Shown here: positions 17,519-25,615 of the stretch, piece after piece
How positions within the stretch are numbered: position 1 is the stretch's first letter
Layout of the letters: each line of letters starts with the position of its first letter
Assembly: GCA_039820405.1 (NCBI GenBank)
Contig: JBCBQC010000024.1
Coordinates: forward strand, 4,007-68,006
Length of the DNA: 64,000 nucleotides
Direction of reading: 5' to 3'
Origin: CALLVY01 sp937899855
GTDB taxonomy: Bacteria; Bacteroidota; Bacteroidia; Chitinophagales; Saprospiraceae
Notes under the pieces: model-generated
Told to the model about the DNA's origin: nothing
Seen by the model: the letters and a program-made list of their open reading frames with translations, nothing else
Database searches by the model: none
Program-made: the position numbers and the translations under genes

Positions 17519-19054
17519 CTATTTGGGGTCGGAAGATAAGCTTTTTTGCATTTGATCGCGAAAGCGCAGTACGGTCATAAATTTATCGATTTCGGCCCCC
17601 GCTTCGTACCACACGCGATCCTGGTCAAAGGCCTTTTGTAGCGTTGGCCAGAGCTGGGGTCGGATGAGGTAAGCCGCTTTGCTGAGGATGTTCCAAAAGT
17701 GCCAGGTACTCCAGTACTGCCCCGGGTGGTCTTGAAACCACTCTTTGATTTTTCGAAAGAAAGCGTAGGTCAATTCGTCTTCCCAAATTTGTTGGCCGTG
17801 TTGGAGCAGGGTACTGACCGGGCCATTGCTGCTGGCGAGGGCTTGATCCAGCGACAGGCCACGCAGGGCGAGTTGGTTAAACAGGGGCCGTGGCAGTTGG
17901 GGCATCAGGTCTTCCAGTTCGATGTTTTGCCATGGGCTCTCGAAGTGGTGACGGAACCAAAAATCGACCAGGGCCTCCATCCACTGGGGGGTACGGTGCC
18001 GGATGGTGGCCTGAGTAAGGGCGCTAAAGGTGAGCTCGGGCCAGTTACTATCGGTAAAAATCGACAAGACTTCTTCCGCGTCCCGCTCAAAATGTTGCTC
18101 CCAGAAGCGGGGGGGAATAGCGGCTAGGATTTGACCCAGCCGACTGGCTTTGACCCCACCGGGATAGGACCGCAGCTTGGGATCGATCCCATCGCGCAGA
18201 ATGGCTGGGCCCAACTCATCCGGTAGCTGTAGCTCGATGTCGATAGCCCCATTTTGGTGGCTCAGGTCCAGCAGGGCCACCGCGCGTTCCTGCATGCGCT
18301 GTACCAGGGCCGAGGCCGGAATTTGGAGCAGTAGGCTGGCGGCTTTTTGGCGGACTTCTTTTCGGCGATCGTCGAGGGCGTTTTCGAGGAAGGTCTCATC
18401 GGCGGGGCCGAGGCCGGTCGCAAAGTGTGCGATCAGGCCGATGCGGGTTTTGCTGTCTTCGGTATCCCAGTTTTCCATCACCCGTTCGCGGCCGTAGTCG
18501 GGCCGTTCCTCGCGCCAATGGCGGAGGAGGGCCAGGCGTTGGGGGCGTGTGCCGTATTCCCAGAGGGCTTCGTCGGGTTGGCGGCGCAAGCTCGCCCAGT
18601 CGGGGTTCTGCTGGAGCAGCCAGTGCCCACGGGTACCGATGCAGTCGCGCAATTTGCCCCACAGCTCCGCATTTCGGCGGGCTTGGTCGAAGAGGTCGGG
18701 CAGCATCTCGGCGGGCAATTGGCGCTGGTGTTGGTGAAGCAATTGGACGAATTCTCCGAGGGCATCGGGAAAGCTGTCGTTTAGGATTTGCTCCAGGACT
18801 TGAATGGCCCGGGGGCTACAGTCGCGCTGGGGATCATTCGGCGGGGCGGCTTCGGGCAGGGGGCGGGTCCATTCTCGGGCCCGAATCCCACCCTTGTGCA
18901 TGGTGGCGAGGTAGGCGGCTCCCTCCAGCACCAGCCGGGGTGGCGGCAGGGCCGGGTCGATCCCCAAACGGCGCAATTCTTCCTTGGTGGGCGGCGATAA
19001 CTGGGAGCGTTCGGTCCCCATTAGCGCCACTTTAATCAGTTCTTGCCAGAGCAT
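17519..19054 (-). CDS. DUF5691 family protein, first gene of the MoxR operon
   Basis: 511 residues, soluble and mostly alpha-helical, with HEAT-like stretches (for example FLENALDDRRKEVRQKAASLLLQI). The N-terminus MLWQELIKVALMGTERSQL fits DUF5691. Function unknown; in other genomes it accompanies MoxR, DUF5682, VWA and SWIM-zinc-finger genes. A perfect TAACTTTG box ends exactly four bases before the ATG, so the operon mRNA is predicted to be leaderless. Confidence 0.85.
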   Translation of the reverse strand: MLWQELIKVALMGTERSQLSPPTKEELRRLGIDPALPPPRLVLEGAAYLATMHKGGIRAREWTRPLPEAAPPNDPQRDCSPRAIQVLEQILNDSFPDALGEFVQLLHQHQRQLPAEMLPDLFDQARRNAELWGKLRDCIGTRGHWLLQQNPDWASLRRQPDEALWEYGTRPQRLALLRHWREERPDYGRERVMENWDTEDSKTRIGLIAHFATGLGPADETFLENALDDRRKEVRQKAASLLLQIPASALVQRMQERAVALLDLSHQNGAIDIELQLPDELGPAILRDGIDPKLRSYPGGVKASRLGQILAAIPPRFWEQHFERDAEEVLSIFTDSNWPELTFSALTQATIRHRTPQWMEALVDFWFRHHFESPWQNIELEDLMPQLPRPLFNQLALRGLSLDQALASSNGPVSTLLQHGQQIWEDELTYAFFRKIKEWFQDHPGQYWSTWHFWNILSKAAYLIRPQLWPTLQKAFDQDRVWYEAGAEIDKFMTVLRFRDQMQKSLSSDPK

Positions 19055-19058
19055 GGAC

Positions 19059-19066
19059 CAAAGTTA
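19059..19066 (-). promoter_or_regulatory. -7 box TAACTTTG, four bases before the DUF5691 ATG
   Basis: Exact TAnnTTTG match. With transcription normally beginning about five bases after this box, the first transcribed base would be the A of the ATG: a leaderless operon mRNA. Confidence 0.5.
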
Positions 19067-19090
19067 AGCACAAGTTCCCTATTTGAAAGG

Positions 19091-19114
19091 CTACCTTTAT
19101 TCAAAAAAAGGTAG
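19091..19114. repeat. 8-bp inverted repeat in the DUF5691/M14 intergenic region
   Basis: CTACCTTT (19091-19098) and AAAGGTAG (19107-19114) with an 8-base A-rich spacer. It lies 37 bases upstream of the predicted DUF5691 start. It could be an operator or the 5' part of a small RNA ending at the terminator at 19212-19248. Confidence 0.4.
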
Positions 19115-19211
19115 GATTGGCTCAATCGACAAAAAAATATGAGCTTTCTTAATCATCTTTGAGCTAGGCAACAAGTATTTTTAATTCTCACCTTAATTCT
19201 CTCTAAGAAAA

Positions 19212-19248
19212 GAAAACCCGGTCTCGTCCTGAGCCGGGTTTTCTTTTT
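19212..19248 (+). terminator. Strong intrinsic terminator with no upstream gene
   Basis: A 10-bp perfect stem GAAAACCCGG/CCGGGTTTTC, extended by a CTC/GAG pair, then TTTTT. It has A-rich flanks and could act in both directions. Neither strand has a gene ending here: DUF5691 starts leftward at 19054 and the M14 gene starts rightward at 19285. Confidence 0.75.
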
Positions 19249-19254
19249 GTTGGC

Positions 19255-19262
19255 TATCTTTG
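19255..19262 (+). promoter_or_regulatory. Putative -7 box TATCTTTG of the M14 peptidase gene
   Basis: Exact TAnnTTTG, 22 bases before the ATG and directly after the orphan terminator, so the peptidase gene need not be read through that terminator. Confidence 0.5.
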
Positions 19263-19284
19263 GTTCGTCAAAATCCCGATCCCT

Positions 19285-21048
19285 ATGCTGCTACGCTTGT
19301 TGCTCCTATGCCTACTGCCCCTCCCCCTTTTCGCCCAGCCGTCCTCCACCGACTGGATGACCCCCTTCGAGACGCAGGCCAATACCACGGCTACCTACGC
19401 CGAGACCATCGCCTTTTACCAAAAACTGGCGGCGGCTTTTCCCCAATTCGAAGTGCAGGAATACGGCAGTACGGATAGTGGCCACCCCCTGCACCTCGCC
19501 ATCCTGTCTACCGATCGCGATTTCGACCCCATTAGCCTGCGGGCAAAAAATAAAACCATCCTGATGGTCAATAATGCCATCCACCCCGGAGAACCCTGTG
19601 GGATAGATGCCACCATGCTGCTGCTCCGCGACTACCTGAGCGATCCTCAAAAGCTGGCTTTACTGAACCGTACGGTGCTGATCGTTATCCCCTTTTACAA
19701 TATTGGTGGTGGGCTCAATCGCAATGGCTACAGTCGGGTCAATCAGAATGGGCCCCAGGCCTACGGGTTTCGGGGCAATGCCCGCAACCTCGACCTCAAC
19801 CGAGACTTCGTCAAGTGTGATACCCGCAATGCCCAAACGTTTAACCAAATCTACGGGCGCTGGCAACCCGACGTTTTGATCGACAATCATACCTCCAACG
19901 GGGCCGATTATCAGTATACGATGACCCTCATCCCCACCCACCCCGATAAGCTGGCTCCCGCCCTAGCCGAACAGCTGGAAGCCGAGCTGCTACCCGCCCT
20001 CTACGACGGCATGCGGAAGCGCGATTGGGAGATGATCCCCTACGTCTACGCCCGGGAAAGTCCCGATCAGGGCATCGCTGGCTTTCTGGACCTCCCCCGC
20101 TATTCCTCGGGCTACGCGGCCCTGTTTCACAGCCTGTCCTTTATGCCGGAGACCCACATGCTCAAGCCTTTTGCCGACCGCGTGCGGAGCACCCAGGCTT
20201 TTATGGAATGTATGATCGAATACCTGGCCGAGCGGGGCGATGCGGTGCGCGCCGCCCGGCAACGCGCCCGCGCCGAAAGCCTAGCGGAACAAACGGTGGC
20301 GCTCCACTGGGAGATCGATCAGGGCGCGGTGGATCAGGTCCTGTTTAAGGGCTACGCCGCCAAATACCGGAAGAGTACGGTCAGCGGTTTGGACCGCCTG
20401 TATTACGATCGCGAAGCTCCCTACGAAAAGGAAATCCCCTACTATAATACCTACCGGGCGAAGCTTGAGGTGGCCCGTCCTCTGGCCTACATCCTGCCCC
20501 AAGCCTATGCGGAAGTGGCCGAGCGGTTGCGGTGGAACGGAGTAGTCCTCCGCCAGCTGGCCGAGGACGTGGAGGTAGAAGTCGAGCTGTACCGCATCGG
20601 CGATTTTAAAACTGGAAACGGCCCCTACGAGGGTCACTACCTACACTCGGAGGTGGAGGTAGAAAAAAGCCTGCGCAAGTGGTCTTACCGAGCGGGGGAT
20701 TACGTCATTTACACCCAACAAAGTGGGGTCGATCGCTACCTGATCCAAACCCTAGAGCCCCAGGCACCGGATTCCTGGTTTGCCTGGAATTTTTTTGATG
20801 GCATCCTCAATCAGAAGGAATATTTCTCGGCCTACGTCTTTGAAGACCTAGCGGCGGAGTACTTGGATCGCGACCCCGAATTGCGGCGTGCGCTGGAGGC
20901 CCAACGGGCGGCGGACCCCGAATTTGCGGCCTCGGCCCGGGCGCAACTCCAATTTGTGTACGAGCGCAGCCCTCACTACGAGTCGACCCACCGCATCTAT
21001 CCCGTGGGCCGACTGATGGAAGACCAAGCGCTGCCCCTGGAGGATTGA
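19285..21048 (+). CDS. M14 family zinc carboxypeptidase, secreted
   Basis: 587 residues with a signal peptide (LLLRLLLLCLLPLPLFAQ). Zinc ligands of the M14 family are visible: HPGEP for the first His and Glu (near residue 99), and DNHTSNGADYQYT carrying the later His. The arginine-rich substrate loop is GNARNLDLNRDFVK, and PETHM gives the C-terminal-side residues. The enzyme trims C-terminal amino acids from peptides in the periplasm or outside. The region after about 330 is an extension of the kind found in Bacteroidota M14 proteins. There is no T9SS sorting domain. Confidence 0.9.
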   Translation: MLLRLLLLCLLPLPLFAQPSSTDWMTPFETQANTTATYAETIAFYQKLAAAFPQFEVQEYGSTDSGHPLHLAILSTDRDFDPISLRAKNKTILMVNNAIHPGEPCGIDATMLLLRDYLSDPQKLALLNRTVLIVIPFYNIGGGLNRNGYSRVNQNGPQAYGFRGNARNLDLNRDFVKCDTRNAQTFNQIYGRWQPDVLIDNHTSNGADYQYTMTLIPTHPDKLAPALAEQLEAELLPALYDGMRKRDWEMIPYVYARESPDQGIAGFLDLPRYSSGYAALFHSLSFMPETHMLKPFADRVRSTQAFMECMIEYLAERGDAVRAARQRARAESLAEQTVALHWEIDQGAVDQVLFKGYAAKYRKSTVSGLDRLYYDREAPYEKEIPYYNTYRAKLEVARPLAYILPQAYAEVAERLRWNGVVLRQLAEDVEVEVELYRIGDFKTGNGPYEGHYLHSEVEVEKSLRKWSYRAGDYVIYTQQSGVDRYLIQTLEPQAPDSWFAWNFFDGILNQKEYFSAYVFEDLAAEYLDRDPELRRALEAQRAADPEFAASARAQLQFVYERSPHYESTHRIYPVGRLMEDQALPLED

Positions 21049-21105
21049 GTCCCCGATTTTCCTCTTGGGAGAAAAATTGGCGCAACTTCTGATTGTTTTT
21101 TGTGT

Positions 21106-21113
21106 TATTTTTG
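21106..21113 (+). promoter_or_regulatory. Putative -7 box TATTTTTG of the NifU-like gene
   Basis: Exact TAnnTTTG, 71 bases before the ATG at 21185. Confidence 0.4.
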
Positions 21114-21184
21114 TAGAATCAATCTAAATAGGCCCAGACGTGAGATTTGCAGCGGTTTAGGTGCCTTCAGAAAAGATCAAAAAA

Positions 21185-21799
21185 ATGGAAAATACCACCA
21201 CCAAAAGTCCCGTGATGCTCTACACCGAGCAGACCCCCAACCCGGAGTCGCTCAAATTCGTGACCAATCGCATGCTGTACCAGGGTACGGCGGACTTCCG
21301 CGAGGAGGAACTGGCCCAAGAGTGGTCGCCACTTGGTGCGGCCTTGTTCGAGCTGCCCTACGTCAAGGGCGTCTACGTGTGCAATAATTTTGTAACCGTC
21401 ACCAAGGAGTTCAACTACGCCTGGGAAGACATTATGCTTAAGCTCAAGGAGTTTATCAAAGCGTACATTCAGGAAGGCAAAACCATCGTCAAGGAGGGTT
21501 TCGCCGAAGCCATGGCCGAACGCGAAGCCGAGGTGGGAGAGTCCTACAACTACTCCGGTGAGGAGATCGAGATCGTCAAAAAGGTCAAGGACCTCATCGA
21601 CACCTACGTCAAGCCCGCCGTAGAGAGCGATGGAGGCAACATCGAGTTTAAGGCCTTCAACCAGGGGGTGGTGACGGTGGTCCTGCAAGGATCCTGTAGC
21701 GGTTGTCCGTCCTCGACAGTGACGCTCAAGTCGGGAATCGAAGGCATGTTGAAGCGGATGGTCCCCGAAGTGACGGAAGTGGTGGCGGAAATGGGCTAG
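21185..21799 (+). CDS. NifU-like Fe-S cluster scaffold protein (Nfu_N + NifU)
   Basis: 204 residues: an N-terminal Nfu_N domain (about 8-95, with LYTEQTPNPESLKFVTN) and a C-terminal NifU domain (about 120-200) with the cluster-binding pair in GSCSGCPSSTVTLKSGIE. Such proteins carry a bridging [4Fe-4S] cluster between subunits and deliver it to apoproteins. The ATG at 21185 begins the usual sequence; a GTG at 21161 would add eight residues and is less likely. It ends at a bidirectional terminator shared with bamA. Confidence 0.92.
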   Translation: MENTTTKSPVMLYTEQTPNPESLKFVTNRMLYQGTADFREEELAQEWSPLGAALFELPYVKGVYVCNNFVTVTKEFNYAWEDIMLKLKEFIKAYIQEGKTIVKEGFAEAMAEREAEVGESYNYSGEEIEIVKKVKDLIDTYVKPAVESDGGNIEFKAFNQGVVTVVLQGSCSGCPSSTVTLKSGIEGMLKRMVPEVTEVVAEMG

Positions 21800-21823
21800 T
21801 TGCCCCCTGACCGCCGGATCGAA

Positions 21824-21857
21824 AAAGGCCCCGGGCACAATGCTCGGGGCCTTTTTT
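21824..21857. terminator. Bidirectional terminator between nfu and bamA
   Basis: A 14-bp stem with one G-U pair (21824-21837 with 21841-21854), 3-base loop, and T-rich tracts on both sides as read from each strand. It serves both convergent genes. Confidence 0.85.
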
Positions 21858-21892
21858 GTGGTTCCTCTGATTGGGGGAAATGAATTTAAGTT

Positions 21893-24448
21893 TTATTCCG
21901 GCTCAAAACCGAGGATGATACTAAAGCGGCCAAAGTTCTCGAAGATATTGCCCTCCGCATTGGGATCCACCTGCTTATCGAAGCCAAACCCGTAGTCAAA
22001 GCCCAGGGTACCAAACATGGGGAGGAAGACCCGGAGGCCCGCACCCGCCGCCCGGCGAAGGTCGAAGGGGTTGAAGTCGCGAATGGAGCGGAAGGAATTT
22101 CCACCTTCCGCAAAGGCCAGTACGAAGATCGTCGAGCTGGGGTTTAGCGAAATGGGGTAGCGAATTTCGACGTTAAACTTGTCGTAGATGGGCGTTGCCA
22201 CCACGCGGCCGTTGAGGAGGTTGGCTTCCAATTCGTTTTCTTCGTAGCCCCGTAAGCGGATCAGGTCGATTCCGTTGAAAGCCCCAAACTGCTGGTTGGC
22301 CAAACCATCGCCCCCAATTTGGAAGCGCTCGAAGGGCGAGACGCCCAAGTCCTGATTGTAAGCCCCGAGGATACCAATCTTGGCTCCGACCCGTAGGACG
22401 AACTTACCCACCAGTGGCGTGTACCACTCGGCATCAAAGCGCCACTTGTGGTATTCGAGAAAGCGGAAACGCTCCTGAACCGTCTCGGTCTGGGGGTCGT
22501 CGCGGTCGCGGCGGAAGAGGGAGTAGGGAGGCGTCAGCTGAACCGACAGCGAGATCGTTGCTCCATCTTTGGGAAAGATCGGGTCACTGACTGAGGTCCG
22601 GGTGATCTTCTGTTGGATGCTAAAGTTGTAGTAGTTGCCATCGCTTACCAGTTGGCCATCATCGGTGATGAAGAGCCCCTGCGACCAGTTTTGTAGCGCA
22701 ATGCTCTGGAGCGAGAGGGTGGTATTGGAGATGAAGTTGTCGTCGGGGAATTTCAGGCGCGTTCCCAGTCCGATGGAAATCCCGGTGATGGAAAAGCGCT
22801 CAAAGGTGGTGGATTCGGGTTCGCCGAAGGCAAAACGATTGAAAAAACCCGATACCGAAAAGGAATTGGGCTTTTTACCCCCCAGCCAGGGTTCGGTGAA
22901 GGAGACGTTGTAACTCTGAAAGAAATTGCCATTGGTTTGGGCGCGGAGCGACAAGCGCTGGCCATCACCTTGGGGTAGTGGGCTCCAGGACTCCTTTTTG
23001 AAGAAGTTGCGGAGGGAGAAATTGTTGAAGGTAACCCCCAGGGTACCGATCACCCCACGGCCCCCACCGGCCCATCCGGCGGAGAGCTCCAATTGGTCGG
23101 AAGGTCTTTCTTCGACGGTGTATTCGATGTCTACCGTTCCCCGTTGCGGATTGACGGGCGTATTGATACCCAGGGCTTCGGGATTGAAGTACCCCAGGTT
23201 GATGATTTCACGTTGGGAGCGGATGATGTCGGAGCGGCTGAATTTCTGCCCCGGTCGAGTCCGCAGTTCCCGGCGGATGACGTGCTCGTGCGTCCGGTCG
23301 TTGCCCTTGATGATGACTTGGTCGATGGTGGCTTGGGGCCCCTCAAAGATGCGGATCTCCAGGTCGATCGAATCGCCCACCACGGCGGTTTCGATGGGAT
23401 CGACTTGGAAGAAGAGGTAGCCATTATCCATGTACAAGGTACTGACGTCACGGCCGTCGGGGCTAAAGGACAGGCGGGTTTGGAGTAGCTCCTGGTTGTA
23501 GATGTCGCCCTGGCTGATGCCCAGTACATCGGAAAGGGTCTTGGTTTCGTAGATCGAGTTGCCCTTCCAACTGATGTCGCGGAAGTAATAGCGATTGCCT
23601 TCGTCGATGTCGAGCAGGAGGCGCAGGTGGCCATCGGAGCCGCGCCACATGGAGTCGCGTACGATGCGGGCGTCGCGAAAGCCAAGGGTATTGTAAAAGG
23701 CAATGAGTGCGCTTTGGTCCTCCTGGTAATCGGGCTCGATAAATTTGGAGGAGGAGAAGAGGCGCCGTTTTTCCTTGGTGTTGCTAAACTGTTTTTCCAG
23801 TCTGCGTTCTTTGATGGTGGTGCCGGCGAATTCAATCTCTTTGACTTTGACCCGTTTTTTGGGATTGATCTTGAATTCCAGTCGTACGGCGTTGACCTTT
23901 TTTTGGTCTTCGATTTCGCGGACCGACACCTCGGCGTCGAGGAAACCTTTCTCGCGGTAGTATTTTTTGATGGCGTTGCTGGCGTTGGCCTTGACGTTTT
24001 CCGTAACGATTCCTCCCTTGATCAAGAAGTCTTCCAGGGCATCGTTGAGGTCGTCGTGGCGGCTCTTTTTGGCGCCTTTGAAGGAGTGGACTGACAGTCG
24101 GGGCCTTTCCTGGACCACAATTTCGAGAAAGATGATTTCACCGATGGTTTTTTCCTTGTACACTTGCACATTCGTAAAAAGCCGGAGGTTCATCAGTTTG
24201 CGGATGGCCCTTTTGATGTCATTGCCCGGAATTCGGACTTTGTCGCCCACTTTGAGTCCCGCCACGGCGATTAGGGCGTTGTCGTCGCTGTATTCCGCTC
24301 CTTTGACGATGATTCCCCCGATTTCGAAATCCTGGGGTTGGCCATAGTTCATCACCGGAATGGAGTCGGGAGATTGGGCGGAAACAGCGGACCAGGCTCC
24401 AAGGAGGAGGCTGAGGCAAGCAAGGCGGATCATTAATTTCTTTCTCAT
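21893..24448 (-). CDS. bamA: Outer membrane protein assembly factor BamA
   Basis: 851 residues: a signal peptide (cleavage near SAQ), a periplasmic series of POTRA domains (about 38-430), and a C-terminal 16-strand barrel (about 450-851) with the conserved loop motif IRLRGYEENE (the VRGF/Y motif). The last residues, FSIILGFEPE, do not end in the usual aromatic residue, as is common in Bacteroidota. BamA inserts outer-membrane beta-barrels. It is downstream of uppS on the same strand with a 141-base gap, a common Bacteroidota order, and shares its 3' terminator with nfu. Confidence 0.95.
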   Translation of the reverse strand: MRKKLMIRLACLSLLLGAWSAVSAQSPDSIPVMNYGQPQDFEIGGIIVKGAEYSDDNALIAVAGLKVGDKVRIPGNDIKRAIRKLMNLRLFTNVQVYKEKTIGEIIFLEIVVQERPRLSVHSFKGAKKSRHDDLNDALEDFLIKGGIVTENVKANASNAIKKYYREKGFLDAEVSVREIEDQKKVNAVRLEFKINPKKRVKVKEIEFAGTTIKERRLEKQFSNTKEKRRLFSSSKFIEPDYQEDQSALIAFYNTLGFRDARIVRDSMWRGSDGHLRLLLDIDEGNRYYFRDISWKGNSIYETKTLSDVLGISQGDIYNQELLQTRLSFSPDGRDVSTLYMDNGYLFFQVDPIETAVVGDSIDLEIRIFEGPQATIDQVIIKGNDRTHEHVIRRELRTRPGQKFSRSDIIRSQREIINLGYFNPEALGINTPVNPQRGTVDIEYTVEERPSDQLELSAGWAGGGRGVIGTLGVTFNNFSLRNFFKKESWSPLPQGDGQRLSLRAQTNGNFFQSYNVSFTEPWLGGKKPNSFSVSGFFNRFAFGEPESTTFERFSITGISIGLGTRLKFPDDNFISNTTLSLQSIALQNWSQGLFITDDGQLVSDGNYYNFSIQQKITRTSVSDPIFPKDGATISLSVQLTPPYSLFRRDRDDPQTETVQERFRFLEYHKWRFDAEWYTPLVGKFVLRVGAKIGILGAYNQDLGVSPFERFQIGGDGLANQQFGAFNGIDLIRLRGYEENELEANLLNGRVVATPIYDKFNVEIRYPISLNPSSTIFVLAFAEGGNSFRSIRDFNPFDLRRAAGAGLRVFLPMFGTLGFDYGFGFDKQVDPNAEGNIFENFGRFSIILGFEPE

Positions 24449-24589
24449 CGCTACGGTCGAGTCAATTACAATAGTTGGTCAAATTAAATCGGGTCGACGA
24501 TTGATAACGCTGCTTGAAGCGACCCGGGTATGTGGCAGCAGCCGAAATGCACTTGCTGTCGTTTGTCGGATAATGAAAAAGCGAACGGG

Positions 24590-25327
24590 CTAAATCTGTT
24601 CGCTGATTTTACCGAAACGGCGTTCGCGATTTTGGTAGTCGACGATGGCCTTGTACAGGTGTTCCTTGCGGAATTCTGGCCAAAAGATTGGCGTAAAGTG
24701 GAATTCGGCGTAAGCCAACTGCCAGAGCAGGAAATTACTCAGGCGCGTTTCTCCACTGCTGCGAATCAACAGCTCGGGATCGGGTACTCCCGCCGTACTC
24801 AGGGCATCGGCAAAAACCGATTCGTCGATTTGCGTCACTTCCAACTGGCCCTGGGCCACCTTTTGGGCCAGGCGTCGGCTGGCCTCCACGATTTCCCACT
24901 TGGCGCTGTAATTGAGCGCCAGGATCAGGGTCATTCGCGTGTTGTTCTGCGTATTTTCGATGCCTTCCACTAGGGCTTTGTGGGTCCGGGAAGGCAACTG
25001 ACTGACGTCGCCAATGGCGCGGAGGCGGATGTTGTTCTTGTTGAGCGTATCCAACTCGTTGCGTAGGGTTTCGACCAGCAGGGTCATCAAAGCATTGACC
25101 TCGATTCGGGGGCGGTTCCAGTTTTCCGTCGAAAAGGCGTAGAGGGTCAAAAAATCTACGCCCAACTCAGCGGCGGCTTCGGTGGTTTCCCGTACGGCCT
25201 TGACCCCATTGCGGTGCCCAAACACGCGCGGTTTGCCGTGTTGCTTGGCCCAGCGGCCATTGCCATCCATAATTACGGCAATGTGGCGGGGTAGTTTCTC
25301 CAGATTGATTTGATCTTTCCAGTCCAT
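24590..25327 (-). CDS. uppS: Isoprenyl transferase (undecaprenyl diphosphate synthase)
   Basis: 245 residues. It makes the C55 lipid carrier precursor by adding isopentenyl units to farnesyl diphosphate. Motifs are complete: IMDGNGRWAK with catalytic D21, GHRNGVKAV, LYAFSTENWNRP, and the C-terminal DPELLIRSSGETRLSNFLLWQLAYAEFHF. It is first in an apparent operon with bamA. A perfect TAACTTTG box 128 bases upstream (25455-25462) is a promoter candidate. Confidence 0.96.
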   Translation of the reverse strand: MDWKDQINLEKLPRHIAVIMDGNGRWAKQHGKPRVFGHRNGVKAVRETTEAAAELGVDFLTLYAFSTENWNRPRIEVNALMTLLVETLRNELDTLNKNNIRLRAIGDVSQLPSRTHKALVEGIENTQNNTRMTLILALNYSAKWEIVEASRRLAQKVAQGQLEVTQIDESVFADALSTAGVPDPELLIRSSGETRLSNFLLWQLAYAEFHFTPIFWPEFRKEHLYKAIVDYQNRERRFGKISEQI

Positions 25328-25454
25328 CGTACAATGCGGACCCCCACTCCACTGCGCCGACTGTGGGCTTTCCCGGCAGTCCTCGTCACGTCACTAAAGA
25401 GTACGCCAAAAGACCGCGGGGTTGGTTGGGGTTCGGGGAGTCCCTAAATTTTCG

Positions 25455-25462
25455 CAAAGTTA
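25455..25462 (-). promoter_or_regulatory. Putative -7 box TAACTTTG of the uppS-bamA operon
   Basis: Exact TAnnTTTG read leftward, 128 bases before the uppS start; a TTG on that strand lies 25 bases further upstream. Confidence 0.35.
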
Positions 25463-25551
25463 AGAAAATAATCGAGGCATTTATGGGCAAAACCCAAGTC
25501 ACTGTCCTGCACCCTGCTTTTGGTCCGGGGCCAAATCACCTGGCTTGGCCA

Positions 25552-25582
25552 TTGAATTTGCTGGGGATTTGTCGTAATTTTG
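25552..25582 (+). promoter_or_regulatory. Putative promoter of the M3 peptidase gene
   Basis: TTG at 25552-25554, 20-base spacer, TAATTTTG at 25575-25582: both Bacteroidota promoter elements at a usual distance. The start codon is 33 bases after the box. Confidence 0.55.
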
Positions 25583-25615
25583 TCCAAATTTTGGAATTAG
25601 GAAGCACACAAACAC

